A stretch of DNA of 6,180 bases from an uncultured Planctomycetaceae bacterium (GTDB lineage Bacteria > Planctomycetota > Planctomycetia > Planctomycetales > Planctomycetaceae). The translations under genes were made by a program, and so were the position numbers. Location of the stretch: assembly GCA_903898975.1 (NCBI GenBank), contig CAIUHT010000448.1:1-6180 (forward strand), read 5' to 3'. Below are positions 1-4,874 of this stretch, piece by piece; the first letter of the stretch is position 1; each line of letters opens with the position of its first letter. Below the pieces are notes generated by a model. The model was not told the DNA's origin and searched no databases. It saw only the letters and a program-made list of their open reading frames with translations.

Positions 1-59
1 TCGAACCAGTGACCTCCACGATGTCAACGTGGCGCTCTAACCAACTGAGCTAATCGTCC
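1..59 (-). tRNA. tRNA-Val (anticodon GAC), 3' part cut off by window edge
   Basis: Read on the minus strand, the sequence folds as a tRNA. The 5' acceptor strand is GGACGAT (59-53), followed by TA, a D arm with stems GCTC and GAGC, and an anticodon stem CCACG/CGTGG (32-28 and 20-16). The seven-base anticodon loop is TTGACAT, with anticodon GAC at 25-23, reading valine codon GTC (and GTT by wobble). The variable loop is AGGTC, then a T stem ACTGG and the start of the TTCGA loop. The 3' half of the T arm, the acceptor 3' strand and any CCA lie outside the window. Queuosine modification applies to GUN anticodons, so this tRNA is not a target of the queF pathway found further right. Confidence 0.95.
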
Positions 60-75
60 CTTTGCTCTGGATTCG

Positions 76-103
76 AGTCTAACCGGAACCGGGGGGGAGT
101 CAA
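76..103 (-). promoter_or_regulatory. Sigma-70-type promoter of tRNA-Val
   Basis: On the minus strand a -35 box TTGACT (103-98, five of six consensus bases) is followed after a 16-base spacer by a -10 box TAGACT (81-76, four of six). The -10 box ends 16 bases before the first base of the mature tRNA, so transcription would start a few bases upstream of the tRNA. The spacer carries a run of seven C on the transcribed-sense strand. Position and match make this the best promoter call in the window. Confidence 0.75.
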
Positions 104-158
104 GCCTGAAGCAGCAACAACGCGCAGGCTCGAACTGCCCCGTGATCCCCCAGCGGAT

Positions 159-196
159 GACTCGGGCTGTGCCGGATAAACGGCCCTCTCCGAGTC
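159..196 (-). other. Extended imperfect hairpin upstream of the tRNA promoter
   Basis: The arms GACTCGG (159-165) and CCGAGTC (190-196) are perfectly complementary over 7 bp. Inside them, after a symmetric 5 x 5 internal loop, GCCG (171-174) pairs with CGGC (181-184) around a six-base loop. There is no T run on either side, so an intrinsic terminator is unlikely. It could be a structured 3' UTR of the TPR transcript, or chance in GC-rich DNA. Confidence 0.3.
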
Positions 197-261
197 TTCC
201 ACCCAAGGCCAGCACAGCCGCGCAACCCGCACCGGCGACGTGACTTACCCTCGGCGTGCCT

Positions 262-327
262 GCCGGTTGCCGTTGTCTTGCCCCGGCTCGCTCCAACCCC
301 TTCCGATCCCGCCGAGTTGCAACCGGC
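262..327. repeat. 9-bp perfect inverted repeat with a competing short hairpin
   Basis: GCCGGTTGC (262-270) is the exact reverse complement of GCAACCGGC (319-327), with 48 bases between. The right arm's CCGGC (323-327) can instead pair with GCCGG at 332-336. On the minus strand this gives a 5-bp hairpin closed by a GGAA (GNRA-type) tetraloop. The two pairings exclude each other. A 9-bp repeat of this kind is not very unlikely by chance at this GC content, so function is uncertain. Confidence 0.3.
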
Positions 328-571
328 TTCCGCCGGCGTCACCTCAGGGTCCCCGGCTCAAAGTCCCGACCAAGTCGTCCCGGGGAAGGAAGTCATCGTT
401 CACCCCTCCGCCACCAGCCTGGGCACACAACACAAGCTGTGACACAAACCCCCGAGGCTTTCGAACTGAGGGGGGCGATTCCGCTCGGGTTGGCGGCTGC
501 CCGGGCTCGTACCGTGCTCCCCGAACTGGACCAGATCCGAACTTCGGTGGTCGGAGTCGGATTCTGCCGTG

Positions 572-1891
572 TTACCGGCGGGCCAGGGGGATCAGGTCGA
601 GGCTGGGGAGTGGTTCCCCCTCTTGCAGGGCGGCGACCAGTTGATCGACGAACTTCTCGGGATCGGGGTAGGAGTCGGGTTTTTGTTTGCGGATGTCGAG
701 GAGGGCGTCGGCCAGGATCAACGCCTGATACAGGTTCCCCTCGGAGGCGAATCGGTGAGATCGGACGGCAATCGCCCAGAATGACTTGGGAGATTGTCGG
801 ACCAGATCCTCCAGCGCCCGCCGTCGCTCCTCGGAGTCTCGCAGGCGGGTCTCAACTGCATCCCAGCGATCGACCTCGGCGGTGTCCTCCAGCTGCTGGC
901 TGGCCCGCTTGAGCAGATGGGCCATGGTGCTGGTGAGGCGATTGCCTGCGGCGACCGGAGTGAGTAATTCCACCACATGGGCGGGCTGTCGTTCGTCGAG
1001 GGCCAAACGCGCCAGGCCCTCGCGGGCGCGGGCTTCCTCGGGATCGAGTGCGAGGCTCGACTGCCATGCCTGGCGGGCGTGGTCGAGTTCGCCCGCCAGT
1101 TCGCAGGCATCACCCAGCAGGGCGTGCAACTCGGCCGTGGGCCGGGCGGCGATCGCCTGCTCCAACCGCTCGATGGCTGGCTTGGCCTGTCCATCGCCGA
1201 GCAGCGCCTGTCCCAGCCCCTGGAAAAGTTCCTCAGGCCGGATCTGCAGACCCTCGCCTTGTGGATTGTGTTGGAGCAGCGTGGTGAACGCCTCGGCGGC
1301 CTTGCGATGGTTCCCATGATTGGCATGGAGGACCCCCAGCAGCAGGCCGCCACGATCGGCCTGCCCTGGCAGCTGGGACAGGCGGGTGGCATGCGCGATG
1401 GCGGCGTCGAAATCGCCGGTCTGCATCGAGCAGGCGGCGAGTTCATGCAGCACGTCGGGGTCGTCGGGCAGTTGACGGTTGAGGGAGTTGAGCAGGGGGA
1501 GAGCGTCGGACCAGCGTTTCTCCTGCAAAAGCGCTTCGGACCAAGCGCGTTGGCCGGGCTGGGTGTCGGTCCCGACACGCTCATAAATGACCAGCGCGTC
1601 GCGATACCGCTTGAGACCGACGAGTGCCTGGGCCTTCAAGTCGAGCGCCCGGCTGCTGGTGGGATTGGCCTTGAGAAAGGCGTCGACTTGGCGGAGCGCG
1701 AAGGGGAAATTTCGCTGGGTCAGGGCGCGTTCCACGCCGCGCAGTGGACGTTCCGCCAGCCAGAGATAGCCCCACAGAAGGAGGGCGGTGAAGCCGAGAA
1801 TGACCACGAGGGTGCGCAGCACCCGGCGAGCGCGGCGCGGGGCCCGGGCAGGTTTTGGGGGGGGAGAAGTCGGCCGCTCGGGTTCGTGCAT
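572..1891 (-). CDS. Membrane-anchored tetratricopeptide (TPR) repeat protein
   Basis: This is a 439-residue protein with a short Pro- and Arg-rich N-terminus (residues 1-24, ending RRARRVLR). One hydrophobic helix follows (about 25-45, LVVILGFTALLLWGYLWLA), then helical repeats. The basic residues before the helix predict an N-in anchor with the bulk outside the cytoplasmic face. TPR-like units with the usual Ala/Gly/Tyr spacing are visible at about 50-80, 82-112, 115-145, 147-178, 182-210, 224-252 and 255-284, several ending in NP or DP. The last 100 residues are helical but lack clear repeats. I chose the ATG at 1891 because GAGG (1902-1899) lies 7 bases upstream and the membrane helix then falls near the N-terminus. 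An in-frame ATG at 1999 would add 36 residues of unlikely sequence. TPR domains are protein-binding scaffolds. No catalytic motif is visible and the partner is unknown. It is divergent from thiO. Confidence 0.85.
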   Translation of the reverse strand: MHEPERPTSPPPKPARAPRRARRVLRTLVVILGFTALLLWGYLWLAERPLRGVERALTQRNFPFALRQVDAFLKANPTSSRALDLKAQALVGLKRYRDALVIYERVGTDTQPGQRAWSEALLQEKRWSDALPLLNSLNRQLPDDPDVLHELAACSMQTGDFDAAIAHATRLSQLPGQADRGGLLLGVLHANHGNHRKAAEAFTTLLQHNPQGEGLQIRPEELFQGLGQALLGDGQAKPAIERLEQAIAARPTAELHALLGDACELAGELDHARQAWQSSLALDPEEARAREGLARLALDERQPAHVVELLTPVAAGNRLTSTMAHLLKRASQQLEDTAEVDRWDAVETRLRDSEERRRALEDLVRQSPKSFWAIAVRSHRFASEGNLYQALILADALLDIRKQKPDSYPDPEKFVDQLVAALQEGEPLPSLDLIPLARR

Positions 1892-2147
1892 CGAGCCGCC
1901 TCGAGGGGGGCGCGGTGGGGGCGAGAACACTTGGGACGCAGCCCAATAACGCGATGTACGCCCAGGTTGCTTGTAATCGAGTGGACGGGATGGGAGCAAG
2001 CGATGGGGCGATGTGTCGAGCGCGGCCGATTTGTGCTAGCCTCGCGCCCGGAGTTGGGAAGCGACCACGCCGGGCCCTGACGCCGTTGGAACACGGTCGC
2101 CAGTGAGGTCGATCGGCGGCGGGCCTGAAACGGGGAGGAGCGACGGG
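1892..2147. other. Divergent intergenic region between the TPR gene and thiO
   Basis: These 256 bases must carry the start signals for both genes. The ribosome binding sites are clear (GAGG at 1902-1899 on minus, GGGGAGGAG at 2132-2140 on plus), but no convincing -35/-10 pair was found for either gene. Small inverted repeats are present: TTGGG/CCCAA (1931-1935 and 1942-1946, six-base centre) in the TPR leader, and GCGACC/GGTCGC (2061-2066 and 2095-2100) in the thiO leader. I looked for a thiamine-pyrophosphate riboswitch, expected for some thiamine genes, and did not see its conserved core. Confidence 0.5.
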
Positions 2148-3323
2148 ATGACACCAATGGAGTTGCGGAACGAGGGAGTGTGGCAGGCGACGCTGCCGGC
2201 GGAAGACCGTCGGCAGCTGGAGGCCGACGACGGGCTGCCCAACGGACCGGTGGATGTGCTGGTGGTGGGGGGAGGGATTATCGGCCTGGCCGTGGCTCAC
2301 CAGTTGTCCCTCAAGAAACAGCGGGTCCAGGTGATCGAGCGGGGGCTGCCCGGGGACGGGGCGACGGGAGCGGGGGCGGGGGGCATCTGGCCGAGCGACC
2401 AGGGGCCGCAGCACCCGGCGGGATTTGCGCCGCTGGCCCTGGCCAGCCGGGATCTGTGGGGACGGTTGTCGCTGCAGCCTGACTTCGCGATTGAATGGCG
2501 GGTCAATGGGTTTTTGACGGTGAATTCGAACCGCTTTGGGGGGGACGCCCCCAGCTACGCGACCGCGGCGCAGGAGGCGGGCTACACGGTGCATGCGGTC
2601 GACGGGGATCAGATCACGCAGCTGGAGCCGAATCTGAAGCCGGGCTGGGCCGCCGGGGTGCACTGTGCCTCGGACGCGCATCTGAACCCGTTGCGGGGGG
2701 CGGCGTCGCTGCTGCGGGCCGGGCGGAAGCGGGGGGTCCGACTGGCCACCCGAACCGAGCTGACGGAACTCCGGCAGGCGGGAGGACGAGTGACGACGGT
2801 CTTGACGACGCGGGGCGAAGTCTCGGCGGGAAACGTGGTGGTCTGCACGGGAGCGGGGATCACCCTGCTGTCGGGGCGGGTGCGACCCGTGTCGGGCCAA
2901 CTGATCGCGACCGCTCCACAACCCCCGCTGCTGAAGGGAACCGTGGGTGGGGAGTTCCTGACGCTGCAGCTGAAGACGGGGGAGATTGTGACGGGAGGGA
3001 CCCTGCGCGAGGGGTCAGACACTCGGCCAGACGGGGAGTTGTCAGAACGGCTGCAGGCGGCCGCGTGGGATCTGATCCCCAAATTGAAGGGTGTTCCGTT
3101 CGAGCGGGCGTGGTGCGGCGTGCGGTCAGCGACCGCCGACGGACTGCCCGTGGTGGACCGGGTCCCGGGGTGTGAGAACCTGTGGGTGGCGACCGGGCAT
3201 CATCGGAACGGGGTGCTGCTGGCCCCGATCACCGGTCTGTTGCTGGCCCAATGGCTGACCGAAGGGGTGGTGGCCGACGAGTTGGCCCCCCTGCGGGCCG
3301 ATCGCTGGAACCCGGGGACCTGA
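2148..3323 (+). CDS. thiO: FAD-dependent glycine/D-amino acid oxidase, ThiO-like
   Basis: This is a 391-residue DAO-family flavoenzyme. A dinucleotide-binding fold starts at DVLVVGGGIIGLAVAH (36-51; GGGIIG is the FAD pyrophosphate loop), with the ribose-binding acid at the end of strand 2 as E64. The C-terminal part has the pattern typical of glycine oxidases: AWCGVRSATADGLPVV (321-336) and ATGHHRNGVLLAP (348-360). R326 lies where the carboxylate-binding Arg of ThiO is expected. ThiO oxidises glycine with O2 to the imine, releasing H2O2, and feeds thiazole formation by ThiG. The ATG at 2148 is chosen for its strong GGGGAGGAG site (2132-2140) seven bases upstream; an ATG at 2103 lacks one. There is no signal peptide, so it should be cytoplasmic. 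No other thiamine gene lies in the window. A D-amino acid dehydrogenase or sarcosine-oxidase-like role is the main alternative. Confidence 0.75.
   Translation: MTPMELRNEGVWQATLPAEDRRQLEADDGLPNGPVDVLVVGGGIIGLAVAHQLSLKKQRVQVIERGLPGDGATGAGAGGIWPSDQGPQHPAGFAPLALASRDLWGRLSLQPDFAIEWRVNGFLTVNSNRFGGDAPSYATAAQEAGYTVHAVDGDQITQLEPNLKPGWAAGVHCASDAHLNPLRGAASLLRAGRKRGVRLATRTELTELRQAGGRVTTVLTTRGEVSAGNVVVCTGAGITLLSGRVRPVSGQLIATAPQPPLLKGTVGGEFLTLQLKTGEIVTGGTLREGSDTRPDGELSERLQAAAWDLIPKLKGVPFERAWCGVRSATADGLPVVDRVPGCENLWVATGHHRNGVLLAPITGLLLAQWLTEGVVADELAPLRADRWNPGT
2352..2383 (+). other. G-quadruplex-type G-tract cluster inside thiO
   Basis: Five G tracts of 3-6 bases (2352-2355, 2358-2361, 2366-2368, 2372-2376, 2378-2383) are separated by loops of 2, 4, 3 and 1 bases, which satisfies the G3+N1-7 quadruplex rule. 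A further G5 lies at 2341-2345. They sit on the coding strand, so the mRNA carries them too. They encode the Gly/Ala-rich segment after the FAD-binding strand (about residues 69-79) using mostly GGG glycine codons. Folding is untested. Confidence 0.5.
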
Positions 3324-3358
3324 CGGACGGGTCGCCCAGTCGCGATCCGAGGCTGTGA

Positions 3359-3385
3359 CCGGCTTGCCGAGGCACAGGGAGCCGG
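3359..3385. other. Weak hairpin in the convergent thiO/queF gap
   Basis: CCGGCT (3359-3364) pairs with AGCCGG (3380-3385) around a 15-base loop, within the 82-base gap between the two stop codons. No T run follows on either strand. If the genes are terminated here it is either a weak bidirectional hairpin or Rho-dependent. Support is slight. Confidence 0.25.
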
Positions 3386-3405
3386 GGGAGGATGGGCCGA
3401 GCGGG

Positions 3406-3789
3406 TTACTTCGCCTTGCGCCGTGAGGTCGCCGGGGGGGGCGTGTAGTCGACGCGAATGGAAGTGCGGATCCCTCCGCGGGGAGTGAAATCGGCGATCA
3501 GCGACATGGAGCGGGGCCGGCAGGCCTGGGCGAGATCGTCGAGGATGAGATTGGTGACGTGCTCGTAGAACGCGCCGTGGTTACGGAATTTCTGCAGATA
3601 GTGCTTGAGCGACTTGAGTTCGACGCAGAGCCGATCGGGGACGTAGATCAAGGTCAAGGTGCCAAAGTCGGGCTGGCCGGTTTTGGGGCACATGGAGGTG
3701 AACTCGGGGCAGACCGTGGTGATGGTGTAATCCCGGTCTGGGAACTGGTTTTCAAATGTTTCGAGGAGTTTATGGAAGTCGGGGCGCAT
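3406..3789 (-). CDS. queF: NADPH-dependent 7-cyano-7-deazaguanine reductase (preQ0 reductase)
   Basis: This is a 127-residue single-domain (type I, YkvM-like) QueF. It reduces the nitrile of preQ0 to the aminomethyl of preQ1 with NADPH, in queuosine tRNA modification in the cytoplasm. The family signature CPEFTSMCPKTGQPDFGT spans 27-44. C34 corresponds to the catalytic Cys that forms the thioimide (B. subtilis Cys55) and D41 to its acid partner. E76 in FYEH corresponds to the substrate-binding Glu97, with the same spacing. ELKSLKHYL (57-65) is the QueF motif that contributes to NADPH binding, and FTPRGGI (101-107) is the conserved C-terminal signature. It lacks about 20 N-terminal residues compared with the B. 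subtilis enzyme. No other start codon lies close upstream in frame, so the ATG at 3789 is used, although no Shine-Dalgarno sequence precedes it. It is transcribed alone, divergent from the peroxiredoxin gene. No other queuosine gene is visible. Confidence 0.95.
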   Translation of the reverse strand: MRPDFHKLLETFENQFPDRDYTITTVCPEFTSMCPKTGQPDFGTLTLIYVPDRLCVELKSLKHYLQKFRNHGAFYEHVTNLILDDLAQACRPRSMSLIADFTPRGGIRTSIRVDYTPPPATSRRKAK

Positions 3790-3969
3790 GGAGCTGGGCG
3801 GGACGGATTGAGTGAGGTGTGAATTGGGCCTGGAGAGTCCGGAAGGAAGAGGACTTCCCAGCGGACGATCGGCGTGAAATGCCGCGGAGGGGTCTCAGCT
3901 TCACCCCCGGGGAGCAAGATTGTAGCGGGAAGGGAACGCTGGCGAGGCCTGACCATCGAGTGGAACGGG

Positions 3970-4089
3970 GGGACAGACCTGAACGCCTGGTGCAGGACGC
4001 GGATGGGGCGGCGGGGATGGGGGTCGGGACAGAGGCTGGCTGGTCCAGGCTCGAGGCCGGGTAGGTTTGGCGAGGGCGTCGGGACAGAC
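3970..4089 (+). repeat. Three direct repeats of GGGACAGA at 55-56 base spacing
   Basis: GGGACAGA occurs at 3970-3977, 4026-4033 and 4081-4088, so the start-to-start distances are 56 and 55 bases. Copies 1 and 3 extend to GGGACAGAC; copies 2 and 3 share GTC before the octamer, giving an 11-base match (4023-4033 and 4078-4088). Copies 1 and 2 are also each followed by a CTGGT-S-CAGG element (3987-3996 and 4040-4049), suggesting a degenerate tandem unit of about 55 bases. The third copy lies in the spacer between the proposed -35 and -10 boxes of the peroxiredoxin promoter. This could be an operator array or the remains of a tandem duplication. Confidence 0.5.
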
Positions 4090-4095
4090 TAAAAT
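4067..4095 (+). promoter_or_regulatory. Sigma-70-type promoter of the peroxiredoxin gene
   Basis: The -35 box TTGGCG (4067-4072, four of six consensus bases) and the -10 box TAAAAT (4090-4095, five of six) are separated by exactly 17 bases. TAAAAT stands out because the surroundings are very GC-rich. The predicted start is near 4102, which leaves a leader of about 55 bases before the ATG at 4157. Confidence 0.65.
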
Positions 4096-4105
4096 TCGGG
4101 GCGGT

Positions 4106-4121
4106 GGCCGCGCTGGCGGCC
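4106..4121 (+). other. Hairpin at the start of the peroxiredoxin leader
   Basis: GGCCGC (4106-4111) pairs perfectly with GCGGCC (4116-4121) around the four-base loop GCTG. It would lie within the first bases of the transcript if the promoter call is right, and could protect the 5' end of the mRNA. The ribosome binding site lies about 20 bases further on and is not enclosed. Confidence 0.4.
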
Positions 4122-4156
4122 GGCGATCCCGCGGAACAGAGCCAAGGAACCGAGCG

Positions 4157-4699
4157 ATGCGAACGATGAGCCAAGGATTCGCCTTGTTGACCTGCCTGGT
4201 GGCAGCGCAACTGGCGTGGGGGCAAGAGAAAGTGGCCAGCGAAAACGAGAAGGCGCCGGAGTTTCAGCTGAAGGCTTCGGATGGCAAGGAGTACAGCCTG
4301 AAGGATTTCGCGGGGAAGCAGGCCGTGGTGCTGGCCTGGTACCCGAAGTCGTTCACGGGAGGCTGCCGGGCCGAATGTCTGTCGATGCGGGACGCGGGGG
4401 AAGAGATCCGCAAGTTCGACGTGGCGTACTTCACGATCAGCTGCGACGACCTGGAGACCCAGAAGAAGTGGGCCAAGGAACTGATGCTCGACTACCCGGT
4501 GCTGTCGGACCCCGACACCAAGGTGGCCCGGGCTTACGGGGTGGTCCATGAAGGTCGTGAGCGACCCGAGCGGTGGACATTCGTGATCGACAAGGCCGGT
4601 GTGGTGAAGCGAATCGACAAGATGGTGAACACCAAGAGCCACGGGGCCGACATCGTCAAGACGCTGGAGTCTTTGGGTGTGGCCAAGAAGGCGAAGTAG
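4157..4699 (+). CDS. Exported peroxiredoxin, BCP/PrxQ-like thioredoxin-fold protein
   Basis: This is a 180-residue protein with a signal peptide. Hydrophobic FALLTCLVAAQLA (8-20) ends in AWG, with likely signal peptidase I cleavage before Q23, so it acts outside the cytoplasm. The mature part is an AhpC/TSA-type fold: APEFQLKASDGKEYSLKDFAGK (33-54), then strand AVVLAWYPK and the peroxidatic motif PxxxTxxC as PKSFTGGC (63-70), with C70 attacking the peroxide. R139 in RWTFVID (139-145) fits the conserved active-site Arg. A second Cys, C74, lies four residues after C70; classic PrxQ/BCP enzymes have five. A third, C96, is in TISCDD. The ATG at 4157 follows AAGGA (4144-4148) by eight bases; an ATG at 4166 is possible. 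C13 is not in a good lipobox (Thr precedes it), so a lipoprotein is unlikely. It is monocistronic, between its own promoter and a strong terminator. A redox sensor role is an alternative. Confidence 0.87.
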   Translation: MRTMSQGFALLTCLVAAQLAWGQEKVASENEKAPEFQLKASDGKEYSLKDFAGKQAVVLAWYPKSFTGGCRAECLSMRDAGEEIRKFDVAYFTISCDDLETQKKWAKELMLDYPVLSDPDTKVARAYGVVHEGRERPERWTFVIDKAGVVKRIDKMVNTKSHGADIVKTLESLGVAKKAK

Positions 4700-4715
4700 G
4701 GCACCTGGGAGACCG

Positions 4716-4756
4716 GAGGTCGGCGACCCGAGCTGAGGTCGCCGACCTCTTTTTTT
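4716..4756 (+). terminator. Rho-independent terminator of the peroxiredoxin gene
   Basis: This is a perfect 13-bp stem, GAGGTCGGCGACC (4716-4728) with GGTCGCCGACCTC (4737-4749), an eight-base loop, and then seven T (4750-4756). It begins 16 bases after the stop codon. There is no A run on the left side, so it should act in the rightward direction only. It separates the peroxiredoxin transcript from mqnP. Confidence 0.95.
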
Positions 4757-4874
4757 GCCATCCCGAGTCAACGGGCCTGGTTTGCCCGGTTGTGCCTGGC
4801 GACATTTTGCGGTTACTCGAGAGGTCCGATCGCAAGGGGCGACAGACATCGGTCTGAGTAAGCGGGGAGCGGCT

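Larger units (their letters stand above)
60..571. other. Gene-free stretch between the TPR gene and tRNA-Val
   Basis: I see no credible protein gene in these 512 bases. The open frames present are Arg/Pro/Ser-rich, lack good ribosome binding sites, and overlap either the tRNA or the 3' end of the TPR gene. The part next to the tRNA holds its promoter (76-103). The middle holds several inverted repeats, listed separately. No classic terminator (stem plus T run) follows the TPR gene. No known RNA family (SRP RNA, RNase P RNA, tmRNA) was recognised from conserved motifs. Confidence 0.6.
3790..4156. other. Divergent intergenic region between queF and the peroxiredoxin gene
   Basis: These 367 bases contain no credible gene. 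The right part holds the peroxiredoxin promoter (4067-4095), a leader hairpin and three octamer repeats, all listed separately. On the queF side a possible -10 box TACAAT is present on the minus strand (3924-3919) without a recognisable -35 box, about 130 bases from the start codon. The intervening leader can form small stems (for example AGTCC at 3836-3840 with GGACT at 3851-3855). I compared it by eye with the preQ1 class I motif expected upstream of some queuosine genes and saw no match. Confidence 0.5.

Noticed and set aside
449..475. C5/G6 hairpin followed on the minus strand by TTTGTGT, as a TPR-gene terminator
   Set aside because: Only five pairs with a long loop and an interrupted T tract; too weak to call.
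256..912. 218-codon plus-strand frame between the tRNA and the TPR gene
   Set aside because: It is Arg/Ser/Pro-rich, overlaps the 3' end of the TPR gene and has no ribosome site.
977..2080. 367-codon open frame on the plus strand, antisense to the TPR gene
   Set aside because: It lies opposite the well-supported TPR gene, has no ribosome site, and its translation has no fold signature. Long antisense frames are expected in DNA this GC-rich.
2061..2100. GCGACC/GGTCGC inverted repeat upstream of thiO, considered as part of a TPP riboswitch
   Set aside because: The conserved TPP core sequences are missing and the six-pair stem has a 28-base loop.
1581..2921. 446-codon minus-strand frame across the TPR 5' end and thiO
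   Set aside because: It is Arg/Pro-rich, spans two real genes and their divergent promoter region, and has no start signals.
4755..4874. Upstream extension of mqnP from a TTG at 4755
   Set aside because: The start would lie within the T tract of the terminator with no ribosome site; the GTG at 4875 has GGGGAG at the right distance and fits family length.
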